Assembly (NCBI RefSeq): GCF_035046485.1
Contig: NC_085138.1
Coordinates: 333,728,421-333,792,420 of the forward strand
Direction of reading: 5' to 3'
Source: Aedes albopictus
Lineage: Eukaryota > Arthropoda > Insecta > Diptera > Culicidae
Length of the DNA: 64,000 nt
The notes below the pieces were generated by a model. It did no database searches, had not been told where the DNA came from, and was given only the letters and a program-made list of their open reading frames with translations. Below, piece after piece: positions 41,701-54,397 of this stretch. Position 1 is the first letter of the stretch, and every line of letters starts with the position of its first letter. The position numbers and the translations under genes are program-made.

Positions 41701-44700
41701 GGCAAGACTCTCATACAAATTCCCGCAGACATCTTTGTCAGAATTTCAGAAAAAAAATATCTAGAGAAAATTATTAGTGATATTCCTGGACGATTTTTTG
41801 AAAAAAAAAATGGCAGTAAAGTCTTTAATTTTTAAAGTTTCAATAAGCATTGGATACTATTTCCGCATAATAGTAGATCATAATCGAATCTTGCAAACAA
41901 TTTTTGAAAAATAATAAGGAGATTTTTCTAGAGAGAATCTTTTAATAAATTCCTGTCAAAAAAATCATCGTTGAACAATTTTCGTGAGATATTTTGTGGT
42001 AGAAACATTGGTATAATTCTTGGAAGAAAAAAACTTCTGATGGAATCATTGGATTTCTGATAGTATCCTTTCGAAATCCCCTGAGTGTTTTCTGCAAAAG
42101 TTTTTAGGTTTCTGAGAAGCAGAATTCATAAAAAAAAACTTAATAAAATCTCTAAAAATATTTGAAGAAATCCACGAAAATAAATCCCCAAGTAATAATC
42201 AAGTTACAACATTTTCTAGATAAATTCTTGATGGTATTCGTGAAATAAATTTAAATTTAAAATTAAATCGTGAAAGAATCCCAAGAGAATTTTCTGAAGC
42301 ATTTTTTTGGAGGAATTACCCAAGGCGAGATCAATCAGAAATTTCTCCAAGAACTTCGTTATGATTTTTTTTCAGAAACTAGTTCAATAACTTCAAAAAA
42401 ATGATTAAATGGATTCCTAGATAAATCCTTGTTCAAATTCTTAAAGTACAATCCATTGAGAAATTCATAGAAAAATCCTTGGCAGATTTATTAGAGAAAT
42501 CCTTGTAAGAATTCCTAAAAGAATCCTTGAGCAAAATCCAGGAAAGTCCTTGGAAAAATACTTTAAGAATCCCTAAAATAATCCCAGGCCAAATTCTTGG
42601 AGAAATTGTTGGAAAATTCTTTGAGGAAACTTGTCGCAGGTCTTTGAAAGAATTTACTCGATAAACACTCCTGGTATTTAAGACATTCTTACAGAATTAC
42701 GCTCTGGGATTTTTCCAGCAACTTTTTTTGGTGTTCCTCAAAAAAACTTCTCTGGAGATTTTTCAATGATTTCTGTAAAAAGCTGGATTTTTATGGTTTC
42801 CATTCTCAAAGTACTCAATGAGCATAGGATACTGGTAGCCTTTTCCGCATACATAGTAGTACATACATATATTCTACAAGAATTTTTTTTGAAAAAAAAA
42901 AAAAATAAATAAAAGAGATTTTCTAGAGGAATTTTTGAAAGAATTCTTGTTGCTTGTTTTTTCGTCGAGAAATCTTAAAAAAAAACTTGCATTGGCATTT
43001 TCTAGCAGAATCATTGAAAGAATCGATGGAAAAATCATTGGAATTTTTGAGAAAAATTGGGAGAATTTCTGAAAAATTCTTCTGAAATTCCAGAGAGTTC
43101 GGAATAAAGCCTCGAAAGAAATTGTGGAAAAATCTTTGGACGAAGTTCTGAGGAAGATAATAATTTGAACTCTTAGAAGGATTCATGTGAGAATCATGTG
43201 TCGTAATGCTATGAGAATTCATGGAAGGATTTTTGGAGAAATCTTTGAAAAATTCCAGGATAAATATCTGGAAGAATCCATCAAAGAATCTTTGCTGAAA
43301 TTCCGGAAGGAATCCTTGGCGAAAAGCGTAAAGGAATTCTTGGAAGAATTCCCATTTAAATACCTTAACAATTCTCGAAATAACTTCTAGAGAAAGACTT
43401 CGGGGAGAATTTCCCGAGGGCATTACTGAAGAAATCCTTTGAAACTATGTTTTCGGAAAATCATTAGAATAATCCACGAAGAAAAAAATCCTGGAGGCAT
43501 CCAAGCTGAGACATTGAGAATAATCGTTGTAAAAATCTTTGGAGGAATCCTTAGATAAATGGCTAACTAACCCTTGGATAAATTTATGGAGTTTTTTTCT
43601 GTTGGAATTCCTAGAGTATACTCTAGAAATCCTTCTAGATATTCCTGGCGAGACCGTGAAAAAAATCTGAAATGTGTTTGGGGGATGTTTTTAGGGTTCT
43701 CTACAAAATCCTTGGAAGAATTCATTTAGCGGTTATTAAGAGAAATGCTGAAAGAATCCTCGGGAATTTCTTGAAAAAACTTGTAAATATTCCTGGGGTT
43801 TTTTTTTGTCAAACTATCACAAATAATATTTCAAGAACTTCTAGAGAAACTCCTGATTCGATTTCTGAAGGATTTTTTGGAGAACCGTCTAATGGAACTC
43901 TGGATGAATTTCAAGAGCAATCCATCTAGGGATCTGTGGAGGGATTCCGGGTGAAATATTAGGAAGAAATTGGGGAGGAATTCGTGTGAGATTCCCCGTT
44001 AAAAACAAAAACAAAAAACAAAATAAACTCCCAATATAATTTTCGAAAGAATACACGGCGTCGCCTCCGTTAGAAACAATTTCTCGAATTTTTGGAGGAA
44101 TCCACAAAAAAATCCCGGAGTAATATAAGATAAAATTTTCAGAAAAATCATTGTTAGAAACTACGAAAAAATCTTTATAGAAATGACTAATGAGTTCCTT
44201 GGAAAAAAAATCGAAAAATGAACCCTCGTGAAAAATCTTGTCAAACCATCTCAAGTAATATTCCCAAAATATCCGGAGAAATATCTAAAGTGATTTGCGA
44301 AGTAAATTTTGAAGGAACACCTTCAGAAACTCCGACAAACTATTGTATTAAAGATACATGGAGGGATTTTTAAAATATTTCCATGAGTTATTCTGGATGA
44401 GTTCTTGGAAGAATGCCTGGAGAAACTCCTGATTCTCTGAAAGAATTTGAAAATGATCTTTTTGAGGAATCCTTGGCAAAATTCATGGAGAAATCTTTGG
44501 AAGTATTTATATAGGTATCCGTAGGAAAATATTTCGATGATTTATTAAAAAAAATGGAAAAAAAATCTGCAAGAACCCTCGAAGTCCGGGAGAAAAAGTT
44601 GTAAAAATCTTTGAACGAATTTCTAGAGGAGATATTAGAATTAGCAGAACATTTGGAGGAATCGTTACAAGAACCCTTGGAGAAAATGCATAATGTTTGT

Positions 44701-44827
44701 AAAAAAAAACATTTGGGAGCATTCTAAGAAAAAAAAATAAAAGAATCTTTAGTAGACTACTAGGCAAAATACCTGAAAGAATAGTTGAAACAAATAATAA
44801 AAAATCCTTAAGTAACATTGCTGATGA
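38740..44827. repeat. 6-kb degenerate 12-bp-period array
   Basis: Words such as GGAATCCTTGGA, GAAATTCTTGGA and TCCTGGAGAAAT recur throughout, mostly 12 bp apart, with many substitutions and short indels. Within it are larger diverged duplications: text near 41290-41400 recurs near 42660-42770, and blocks near 39970-40130 and 40250-40310 recur near 43500-43660 and 44230-44300. Open frames here, up to about 170 codons, are repeat artefacts. A MITE at 40660-40924 interrupts the array. Confidence 0.8.
40660..40924. mobile_element. MITE with TACCGTCTAC termini
   Basis: The left end TACCGTCTACC, then GTTGGTTTGAC, is mirrored at the right, read inward as TACCGTCTACTCTCGTTGGT followed by TTGAAC. The unit is 265 bp and noncoding. 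It stands out from the surrounding 12-bp array by base composition. TA at both ends may be a target duplication. Confidence 0.75.
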
Positions 44828-45600
44828 AACCACCAACACCAAATGAGGTGTAAAAGGCCCTTAACGAGCTGATAAACAATAAGGCTGTTGGTATGAAGAA
44901 GGTCCTGGTCCATCTTCTAGGAGGCCATGCATAAATTACGTCACGCTTTTCAGTGTAAAGGTGATGTAGGCAGAACGTGACGTTCCTTACAAAATGTGTG
45001 ACTTGGGGTGTAGGGGGGTCTAAAAAGGCCGATTTTTGCGCGACATAATTCGTATATCACCCATTAAGTGTGAAAGCAAGCAGCTACATCAATTAACCTC
45101 CATGACATAGGAGGAAGGATCATTGCTCATCAGATGGTTGGATAACAAGGGTTTCTAATAGGTATAGCTGTAAAGGCATGGGAATTCAGCAAGATGAGAA
45201 GCAGGCTTTGTCCCAGTGAGGATGTCAATCCAAGAATAAGATGGCTGAATAACTCCATAAGTTCAATCTATAAGAACGGGGACAGGTTAAAGTCGATTGC
45301 ACTCAAAGAGAGCGTTCAGGAGGTGTGTATGAAACGATGTAGATAAACTGTATGATTGCTGGTAAAATCAGTGGTAAGCCTAGTGGTGTTAGTACTGATG
45401 AAATTGATGGGGATGGGTTTGCAACTGTTGCAAAGGAAATATGCTCTGTGTAGAGGCTGATTATTCAGGTGATCCTTTACGGCCACCAAGCGTGGACGTT
45501 GAGGGAGGCAGACCGAAAAGCTGGCTCTTCTAACCTGTTACTGGAGAAACTTTATATGAGTAAATGGAAATACGCCTGGGAGGGAGGGGAGAAGTTGAAG
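44828..45600 (+). pseudogene. Highly decayed RTE reverse-transcriptase relic
   Basis: Short runs align in order with the intact RTE at 35.1-38.1 kb: PPTPNEV and KALNELINNKAVG (compare PPTLDEVKKALKELKNSKAAG), then after a MITE insertion CESKQLHQL (compare GSEQLHQSI), RWLDN, PSGVSTDEIDGDGFATV (compare PSGVSAEVVIDGEVFEVV) and ILYGHQAWTLREADRKA. Large internal deletions and many stops separate these pieces. The relic follows directly on the 12-bp array. Confidence 0.75.
44921..45063. mobile_element. MITE with ATGCATAAATTACGTCACGC terminus
   Basis: The left terminal word ATGCATAAATTACGTCACGC is inverted at the right as GCGACATAATTCGTATATCA. It interrupts the RTE relic between codons that align with neighbouring residues of the intact copy. 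A second, better-preserved copy in the same orientation lies at 54161-54324. Confidence 0.75.
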
Positions 45601-47186
45601 TTAGCAGTGGTAGTTCCAGTTTTTTTTTCATGTTGGACTATTTATGTTACCAAAATTACGATTGTACTAAAGTTTACCAACTTATCTAGCAAAGCAGTTC
45701 AACCCTGCCCACGTTCATTATTTAAACAACACCAACCACATGCAGCCACCACGAAGCTGCCATTTTTACGAAGCACCGAACGGTGGTTGTTCGACTTATT
45801 AGAAGGATTAAAAACTAACGCCTCGAAAGCGCACAACAGCAGTAAAACAGGAACTTTTTTACGACTTGTACAACATTTTACATTCGCCGAGGCACCAACA
45901 ACGCAACGCAGCACCCATCAGGACATCAAACAGCATTCAGAGTTCGTCAGTTTTCCCAACCCCAACCATTCCATCTGCCATGAACAACAAAATGGAATGA
46001 ATCCAAGTCAATACTCTAATGATGACAGACAATGCTGCTGATGATGTTACTTAGCGTGCTCGTGCCAACACTAAGCTCTCTCTACCCGGCCATTATTGCA
46101 CGGTGTGGCGGTATTCGACCGAGTTTGATGGCCATCGTACCCGCCGCCGTCTGTCTGAGCTGTGCTTGAATTGATAACGACATGGCTGGCTGGCAGTACC
46201 GCTGGCTGTTCTTCGTGAATTGTTAATCACGCGGCGCACATTGGCGCAGTGATTTTCGCGAAACGATGTGCTAAAGAACCCATAACGGCGGCGGCGGCAG
46301 CGGCGCGCCACTACTGACTGATGTTAAATTACAGTTCACAGCACAGTCAGTGCGCGCTATCGAAATGCTTCCACGTCAATGGGCGAGCTGGTGACATTTA
46401 ATTAACGCAATAAATCTACACGCAGTCCATTGATGAAATGGCAATTCTGTAGAAACCATCATCCTACGTTGCTATACTTTGGGGAGGTAACAGACAAACA
46501 AATCAAACTCGCCCTCGTTGGGGTAGTGGTCCACCTTCACCTAAAAGGTATGTACTTCAAGCTAAGGGTATGCGATATGACTAAAAATGTCTATTGAGGA
46601 GTTGGCTCTGCGATGCCTGTCAGATTTCCAACAGGCCAAGATGAGTTCATGGATCTCTTTGATGCCGAATTGACATCTATCGATACTGATGTTACTTTCC
46701 GATTGTCGTTTAGTCAAGTCTTTGAACTGTTCATTAACCTCCTTCTCATCGTTATGGACTCAACGAAGTACATATGGCCTAATTGTCGACGCAATCTCGA
46801 ACATCAGACACGCATTCTGCATCTTCTTCGTCAGCAGTATTCCATTCTCATGATTACCAGTAACAACAACATTTCCAGTTCCATCATGATCTTCATCATT
46901 CTAATTCTTCTCGCAGACCTTGCTAATGGACGTAGAAATCTTTGACTACTTCGCAACGATGACTTTCTTGATTTCGATTAAACCCTCTGCCAGCTCCAAA
47001 TTGGTCGTCCCTTTTGCTCCTTTATGTTGTGATGTGCCCAATCCAATTGCTTGAGAAATCCTTCTTCGGTCCACATCATATGAGAAGTCTTGGGGCAGCA
47101 GGGACGGTAGTCTATGGACTTGACGACTGCCCCCGCTCCCTTCGGCGAGTTAGCCGTGTAGTTTTCTGCTAAGAATAGGACAACTA
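45601..47186. other. Mostly unclassified sequence
   Basis: The open frame at 45469-46041 starts in the RTE relic and runs on without any domain. On the minus strand, about 47110 to 46560, a stretch reads somewhat like protein (for example ISQAIGLGTSQHKGAKG) but contains in-frame stops and I do not recognise it. No element termini were found. Confidence 0.3.
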
Positions 47187-47260
47187 ACCCACATAGTTAC
47201 AAAACAGTTACTGCAGCCGCTGCCGTGACTGTTTTGTAACCATTTGTGTTACTTGGGAAC
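47187..47260. mobile_element. Tiny palindromic element with GTTACAAAACAGT arms
   Basis: GTTACAAAACAGTTAC and its inverse flank CTGCAGCCGCTGCC. The right side ends GTGTTACTTGGG, the same terminal word as the CCCAAGTAAC elements at 3.2 and 58.0 kb. The left terminus is diverged (CCCACATAGT). Confidence 0.5.
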
Positions 47261-47479
47261 CCCAATTCAAGGTGTTCAAGACCCGTGCCGAGGAATGAGT
47301 GATCGAGGGGGTCGATCGTTAACGGAACCTGTGGGGTATCTGGGCATAAGACCCCACCCACTATATTGTCATTTATCGCAGTAATGCAGGGCTCCGGCCC
47401 AGATCCTCTGGGACTTTGGGTCCTCGAAGTCCAATATGAACAAGCACCTCATACAGACCCTGAAGAGATTTCGAAAGCT

Positions 47480-48420
47480 AATGACGGCAGCCAAGCAAGA
47501 CCGTGAGAAACCCAGAGGCGTTATGGAAACGTTTTTAGGGGTTTTGATTTAGGAGGATTTTTCGAGACATTTCAGGATGTTTGAGGCCATTTTCGGCGTG
47601 TTTCAGAGGCGTTTCGGAAGCGTTACGGAGAAGTTTTCGGGATGTTCGGAGCTTCTCAGGTGCGTTACACGGGGTCCGAGGGATTTTAAGGGGGATTTGA
47701 AGGCATTTCAGGACGTTTCAGAGCATTTTCTGTGAAATTGATAAGCGTTACGAAAGCTTTACGGATTTTTAGGGGGGTTTTAAGCCTCTCAGGTGTGTTA
47801 CATAGGGCTCGAGGGGCTTTAAGGGGGATTTTGGAGGCGTTTCAGAATGTTTCAGACCATTTTTTGCGTGAATAAAAGGCATTACGAAAGCGTTACGGAG
47901 GAGTTTTCGGGAGTGGGGGGGGGTTGGTTGGGGCCTCTCAGGTGTGTTACTTGGAGTCCAAGGGGGTTCAACGGGGGTTTTGAAGGCATTTCAGGACTTT
48001 TCATAGCATTTTCTGCGCAATTAAGAGGCGTTACGAAAGCGTTACGGAGGAGTTTTTGGGGGCTTTGGAGCCTCTCATGTGCATTACATGGGATCCGAGG
48101 GGATCTAAGGGGGATTTTGGAGGCGTTTTAGGACCTTTCAGAGCCTCTTTGGTGGGATTCAGAGGCGTTACGAAAGCGTTAATGAGGAGCTTTCGGGGGG
48201 TTCGGAGCGTTACATGCGGTGCAACGGGGTTTAAGGGGGATTTTGGAGGCATTTTAAGACGTATCAGAGCATTTTCGGGGGATTCAGAGCCGTTACGGAA
48301 CCGTTACGGAGAAGTTCTCAGGGGTTTCGTAGCCTCATAGGTGCGTTACATGGGGTCCCCGGGGGTTTAAGGGGGATTTTTGAGGCACTTCTGGAAGTTT
48401 CAGAGCAGACTCTGAAATAC
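47480..48420. repeat. Tandem repeat of about 140 bp, six or more copies
   Basis: The word GAAAGCGTTACGGAG or a close variant recurs near 47620, 47752, 47890, 48036, 48174 and 48298, spaced about 124-146 bp. Each unit also contains CCTCTCAGGTG(C/T)GTTACA, TTTAAGGGGGATTTTGGAGG and a TTTCAGAGCATTTTCTG block. Open frames across it are artefacts of the repeat. Confidence 0.8.
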
Positions 48421-48700
48421 CTTAAAACGCTCCTCAAACCTCTTGCAACGTCTTTCAAAGGCTCTTGAGATCCTTTGAATCGCCCCTAAAGCCTCTTGGA
48501 ACGCCCCTGAAACTCATTTAATACTATTGAAATACACCAGAATTACCCGTAATCCCATGAAAACACCAGAAAATCTTGGCATAACACCCTTAAAGGCTCC
48601 TCAAATCCCCCGAAACAACTTCTTAAAACGCCCCTGAACCCCCTGGAACCCCCTTTTTGCATTTATTTCCCTCTTTTTATGCCTTTTTTAATTGATGCAC
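48421..48700. repeat. C-rich degenerate repeat, partly inverse to the preceding satellite
   Basis: Words such as CCCCTGAAACTC, CCTCAAA and AACGCCCCTGAA recur and are reverse complements of G-rich words in the 47.5-48.4 kb array. Period is irregular. Confidence 0.45.
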
Positions 48701-48837
48701 ATTTTCAATTTATGCAGTCCCTGCCATATGCATAAAAAGAGGTTCCAGTGTATTGAGTTTTTTCTACGTTTTCCTGTAGTTGTGGTGGTCAATAGCATAA
48801 AAACGATATAATATTATAAAGATTATTGTTTCTGGAT

Positions 48838-49135
48838 ATCCTAGGTCATCCAAACTATTCTTGAGTTTAGATCCTCAAGTCTATGGGTGTAACGGCAACT
48901 TCTTTCATTATACAAAGCTACGTATTGTAATCTATCATGTCCAGTAAGTCTTCTGAAAGGTTAATAGACAGTTCTAGATCAGTCGGCATATCCTAGGTCA
49001 TCCAAACTGTTCTTGAGTTTAGATCCTAAAGTCTATGGGTGTAACTGTAACTTCTTCCATTAAAAGCTGCGATATCGTAGCTATTATAAATATTTGTGAT
49101 CTATCATGTCCAGTAAGTCTTCTGAAAGTAACAAT
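48838..49135. repeat. Two copies of a roughly 150-bp repeat
   Basis: ATCCTAGGTCATCCAAACT, then TTGAGTTTAGATCCT and GTCTATGGGTGTAAC, then ATCTATCATGTCCAGTAAGT appear in the same order in 48838-48960 and 48988-49130. Noncoding. Confidence 0.7.
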
Positions 49136-49382
49136 GCTTCATAACAGTATGAAAGCCCAGAATACTCCAAAAATATATAACAACGCTTATTGTTCCTCTG
49201 ACTGCTTTTCTAAGTACAGTGGATTATGTAACGTTTCTTGGCCTTGTTGTTTACAAAACTTCTGTAGGAGTGAAAGAGAAGAAAGAATGTCATGCGGTGG
49301 CCTATTGTCAATATTGCCATTCGAGACCTCAAATAAAACGCAAGCAACCCCTATTAAAAGCTACAGTGGAAAAGCTATTCTA

Positions 49383-50500
49383 ACAAGTGTAGACCTGAAG
49401 TTATGGTCTCCGGAGTAGTATTGTTGATCTGGATTATCTCAAAACTACATATCTTGAAATGACTCATGATATACCAGGGGATTACAGATTACAGTTCATT
49501 GTGAGAATAACTACTGTTACTATCACGAGCTAAACTTCAGGAAAGTTGGGATAACCCTCAATGTCCCAAAGGTTCATAATAATATATAGTTCAGATTGGT
49601 CCCGTCACCGCGATTAATTACGAAACGTTACTCAGTATGTCAGATGAAAGCCGATGTTACAAGTGTAGACCTGAAGTTCTGTACTCAAAGATAGTTTGGC
49701 TTACCTGGAACATTTCCATAGTGTCTCTAAATAACATTTGAGATTTCAAGAGCTTCACGGATTTCAGCAGATTATGCTTTGCTATTATTTATGGTGAAAA
49801 CACATAAACTTTTTTTTGCAGATTTGAAGGACTTCATTATAGAACAGTTTGGACGAAACTTCAATGTTTCAAAGGCTTATAATAAAATGTAGACTTCAGA
49901 TTAGTCCAATAACCACGGATAAATATACAACGTTACTCAGTATAGCAGATATGGCTGTGTAGACCTGAAGTCCTGAATTCCAAGGTAGTTTGACTGACCT
50001 GGAATCTCCCTGTAGTGTCTTTAAATGACATTTGAGATTTTAAAAGCTTTACGGATCCCTGCATATTATACAATACTATTATTTATGGCGAAAACACATA
50101 AAGTTATTCTTGTAGATTTGAAGGACTTCATTTTAGAACACTTTGATCGACCCTGAATGCCCAAAAGGTTCATAATAAGAAAGTAGTCTTCAGATTGCTC
50201 CAGTAACTGCGGTTTATAATGCAGCGTTACTCAGTATAACAGATATGGATACTGTTACGAGTGTAGACCTAAGGCCCTGAGCTTGAAAGTAATTTGGTTG
50301 ACCTGGAATATCTCTGTAGTGTCTCTAAATGACATAGTAGATGTCAAGAGCTTTACGGATCCCAGTAGGTTTAGTAATTCTTTTACTTAAGGCGAAAATG
50401 CATAAAATTATTCTTGTAGATTTTAAGGACTTCATTATAGGACAGTTTAGAACACCAAAAAGATCCCAGAATATAAAGCACCATTTGATAATCTTGACGA
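49383..50500. repeat. Tandem repeat of about 275-305 bp, four copies
   Basis: GTGTAGACCT(G/A)A(A/G) marks unit starts near 49388, 49660, 49952 and 50260. Units contain GACCTGGAA, AGTGTCTCTAAATGACAT, GCTTTACGGATCCC, GAAAACACATAAA, AGGACTTCATTATAG and GCGTTACTCAGTATA in constant order. Divergence is moderate. Noncoding. Confidence 0.8.
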
Positions 50501-50769
50501 CGGCTAATTGAATACATATGAACGTAAAATACATCCTAGTTTATGTAGCTGTTAGAACAACTGATATGTTAATTCTTTCGTTTTTCCGAATTTCATGGTG
50601 TTCAGGATATTCTAGGGTATCAATGAAGTTCCAAATACAAATATTCCCATTTTTCCCCAAAAGCGGACCCAATTTGCAACAACATTGCCGAAGACAGTAT
50701 TTTGTTTTATCGAATTTATAGAGCCGAATCTATGTAGGGGTCATATATGACCCCTCCGGCTCCAAAGGG

Positions 50770-51990
50770 TTAAGACAAGACATATTCAACAATAGTACGC
50801 CATAATACTCGGTTTGTGGCTGCCGCTCTCCATTTTCGGCCGCGCCCAATGCTCGCCAGGTCACACTCTACCTGGTCCACCCATCGTGCTCTCTGCGCTC
50901 CACGCCTTCTTGTGCCAACCAGATCAGCTGCAAACACCAGCTTTGCAGGGTTGTTATTCGGCATTCCTGCAACATGCCTTGCCCACCGTATCCTTCTGGC
51001 TTTGGCCACCTTCTGGATGCTGGGTTCGCCGTAGAGTGCAGCGAGCTCGTGATTCATCTTTCTCCGCCACACACCGTTCTCCTGCACACCACCGAAGATC
51101 GTCCTTAGCACGCGTCGTTCGTAAACTCCGAGTGCAGGTTCTCCTCGAGCATGGTCCATGTCTCGTGTCCGTAGAGGACCACCGGACTTTGGTGCGGCCG
51201 CAGTTTCCCGTAGTAGGCCCGATTTTCGCTGATGATGCGCCTCCGAATTTCAAGGCTGACGTTGTTGTCAGCCGTCAGTAAGGATCCGAGGTAGACGAGT
51301 TCCTTCACCACCTCGAAAGTATCCCCGTCTATCGTAACATTACTACCCAGACGGATCCGGTCGTTTTCGGTTCCGCCTACCAGCATGTACTTTGTTTTTG
51401 AGGCATTCACCACCAGTCCGACCTTTGCTGCTTCGCGTTTCAGGCGGGTATACAGCTCTGCCACCGTTCCAAATGTTCTAGCGATAATGTCCATGTCATC
51501 CGCAAAGCACACAAATTGACCGGATTTTGTGAAAATCGTTCCCCGGCTGTTGAGCCTGGCTCGTCGCATCACACCTTCCAGAGCGATGTTGAATAGTAGG
51601 CATGAGAGTCCGTCACCTTGTCGCAGTCCCCGGCGAGATTCGAATGAACTGGATAGTTCACCCGAAACCCTTACGCAGTTTTGCACACCATCCATCGTTG
51701 CTTTAATCAGTCTAGTCAGCTTTCTAGAAACGCTATTTTCGTCCATGATTCTCCATAGTTCTGCGCGGTCGATACTGTCGTATGCCGCTTTGAAGTCGAT
51801 GAACAGGTGATGCGTTGGGACCTGGTATTCACGGCATTTCTGGAGGATTTGCCGTACGGTAAAGATCTGGTCCGTTGTCGACCGGCCGTCGATGTAGCCG
51901 GCTCGATAACTTCCCACGAACTTTTTCGTTTTAGGTGACAGACGATGGAAGATGATCTTGGATAGCACTTTGTAGGCGACAGCATTCAGT
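50770..51990 (-). pseudogene. RTE-clade retrotransposon C, 5'-truncated reverse transcriptase
   Basis: Read on the minus strand the fragment begins within reverse transcriptase at AVAYKVLSKI and shows RAGYIDGRSTTDQIF, HLFIDFKAAYDSIDRAELW, LRQGDGLSCLLFN and CFADDMDIIA with the catalytic Asp pair. The tail VVLYGHETWTMLE then changes frame near 51110-51150 and continues GVYERRVLRTIFGGVQENG and MNHELAALYG to a stop at 50770. A one-base indel therefore separates two frames. The endonuclease half is absent, the usual 5' truncation. It represents a subfamily different from the intact copy at 35 kb. Confidence 0.9.
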
Positions 51991-53869
51991 TAAGTGTAAA
52001 AGTTCTCTTTGTTTTGCATTTCGGCAGCATCGGCTGGCGCGTAGCGTAGCTGAATCAGTTCCTAATCTTTTATTTTCGGTCTCTGTAATAGTTTTTGAGT
52101 CTGAGCTGAGAAACAGGCTCTGTCTAACGCAGGTTCCAATTTGATAGAAATCCCAACTAATTTCAATAAATATACCGAATACCCCTAGCATCCCATCTTC
52201 AGGCTGGTCCTGAGTTGGCGTTCATAAAACAGCCCCCAAAATGTAAACACATGAACCCACGCGGTTTTGCACGAGCGACTTGCTTGTTCGCTATATGCTG
52301 TAGGCACACCTGCTACCGGTCGGGTCGGTTCACGTTGCCTAGAACTGTGAGGACGACCGATGCTGCGGTTGGTCGGTCGGTGGCTGCTGGTGGGTCGAGC
52401 GAATTTGAAGGATCAAAGCAGTGCCGTTTTTTCTCTTTTCTTATTTTGGTGAATGTTTGTATTTGAACCTTGCGTTTCTTCGCAGGAAACACAATAAGAA
52501 GGAAATCACATTTTCTGAAGGATGACTGATGTGCTGCTGAAGAGGAGTAGTACCTAACCGCATCTTGTATTCATGTGATCGGATTCGGATAGAATGTGGT
52601 GCGGTGGAGTGCCCGGCAGGCACACAGGATACATGTGCTAAAAAGAGGCGGAAATGTGGTTTTGATGGAGTGCCACTTTGGGCGGCGCGATGGTTGTGAA
52701 TGTTGGATGAAATTTGATATTATTTTTAAATCGTTTGAGGACGCTAAAGTATCTACAAATACAGATTTTAGGGCCGAGACGATGATTTCTGTGATGCAAG
52801 ATTTTACCGAAAGCATGTGCTCCGCTGGCCTTGTTGAATTATTTCAGTACGTTATTTGTTGACAGTTATATTTTAAAATTTGATTTATCTAAAAAATGTG
52901 AATGAGTGTAATCAATTTATTGTACCTACCATTTAATTCTGCCCTCTTTTGCTAATCCTTTAACAGTTACGCATATTTCGACTACCACTTGTAATCTTCC
53001 TGAGTGTCACTATGGAGGTATTGCTGAATATTTCAAATCTGTGAATGTTTTAAACAGAACATGTAAAATGGTGTACAATGAAAAAGAAAATTACGAAAGT
53101 CGAACAATGATGGTTTAGTTTGATATTTGCTCTTTTTTACTCTTTATTTGGAAGGCTCAATATTTGCTCTATAGAAAATAATTTTGCAACGAAATGAGGA
53201 TATTTCATCACTTCGTTATTTGAATTCGAATCATCTCTAGATACAAATAAAACCAGTCAGAGTGATGCGCAGAGACAGTTAGCAAGCATGTTAATGTCTA
53301 TAATCGCGCCTGTGATGGCCCATGTAACGTTGCGTTTGTACAAACAAAACTACATGGAGAGGAAGACTTCAAGGGATTTACTGCACCGCTCACCACACAA
53401 GAGGAATGCAAGCAAGAAGGGTGCCAAATGAAATGTGGCGGTGATATCGAATTTCAATGAACAGCTGATGATGGGTGCACCGAACTGGCACTGCACGCAT
53501 CATGCATCCTTGCCGTAGCGACATAAAACGGCAACGCGACACAACAATGAGGGGGAAAAAGGATGATGGTTGCAATATTAGCGATTGCCGACTGTCGGTA
53601 AATTGATATCACCACGATGGGATTTGCCGACTGAGGCACAAAAGTCGCCGAGGGTTGGAAAGTCAATGACGGTAATGAAATTCGATGCGAAAAGTGAGAC
53701 CATTTGCACGCGGGTGACCGTTGGAAATTATTAGGAAAAATCATTTTGTGATCGATCAATTTTGCTAATTGAAAGAAATTTTTAGTTTTGCATCAAAAAT
53801 GTTAACGTTCAGTTTAGTATTGATAAAATTCGTTATGTTTTGTTGGTTTAGCATTCAGTTTATTTCAGC
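51991..53869. other. Unclassified, apparently low-repeat sequence
   Basis: No domain-bearing frame or element terminus is visible. Short open frames on both strands, such as 53454-53759 minus, have no motif. Some host intergenic or intronic sequence may be present. Confidence 0.35.
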
Positions 53870-54155
53870 GTCTTACTTTTCCCTTTTGTTTTTTTTTTCA
53901 ATTTAAGCTTTTTTCTTCTAGTTACAAAGTTACAGTTTCTTGCTTCTAGTTGGTAGATTCTAGCTTTCAGCTTCTTTATTTTTTCTGACTTTTCAGTTTT
54001 GAATTTCAAGCTTTTAGTCTCACTCACGACTTCCACTTTTTTTGATTTTCTTGCTTATAGCACAAACAAATAGACGAAGCACTTTGCAATTTTTTCGATT
54101 CAAATCATAGTCGCCGAAACACATTCGCTAAATGCTAAAAGGCCAACCAGCAACT
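53870..54155. repeat. Degenerate halo of the TTCTAGCTT satellite (left)
   Basis: Diverged versions of the satellite word, such as TTCTAGTT, TTCTAGCTTTCAGCTTC and CAAGCTTTTAG, are scattered here. They appear to be eroded satellite units flanking the young homogeneous core at 55.1-56.4 kb. Confidence 0.55.
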
Positions 54156-54160
54156 AGACA

Positions 54161-54324
54161 GGGACCATGCACAAATTACGTCACGCTTTTAGTGGGGAGG
54201 GGGTTTAGCATAGCGTGACGACCCATACAAAAATTTTTGAGCCCTCATACAAAAAGTGTGAAATAGGGGGGAGGGGGGTTGAAAATGGTCAATTTTTGCG
54301 TGACATAATTTGTGTATCACCCCA
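54161..54324. mobile_element. MITE with ATGCACAAATTACGTCACGC terminus
   Basis: The terminal word ATGCACAAATTACGTCACGC is inverted at the right as GCGTGACATAATTTGTGTAT. The interior has a G-rich tract and CATACAAAAA. It is the same family as 44921-45063 and inserted into the satellite halo. Confidence 0.8.
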
Positions 54325-54397
54325 TAGCTGTAGAGGGCAAACATCAGACTCAAACAAAAACGATGCAAGTGCCACGGGTGGGCAGTTGCTTAACTAT

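Noticed and set aside
45469..46041. 190-codon plus-strand frame as a host gene
   Set aside because: Its beginning is the tail of a decayed RTE and the remainder has no recognisable domain.
46613..46945. 110-codon plus-strand frame with hydrophobic end as a membrane protein
   Set aside because: No start context, no homologous motif, and flanking sequence is unclassified; evidence is too thin.
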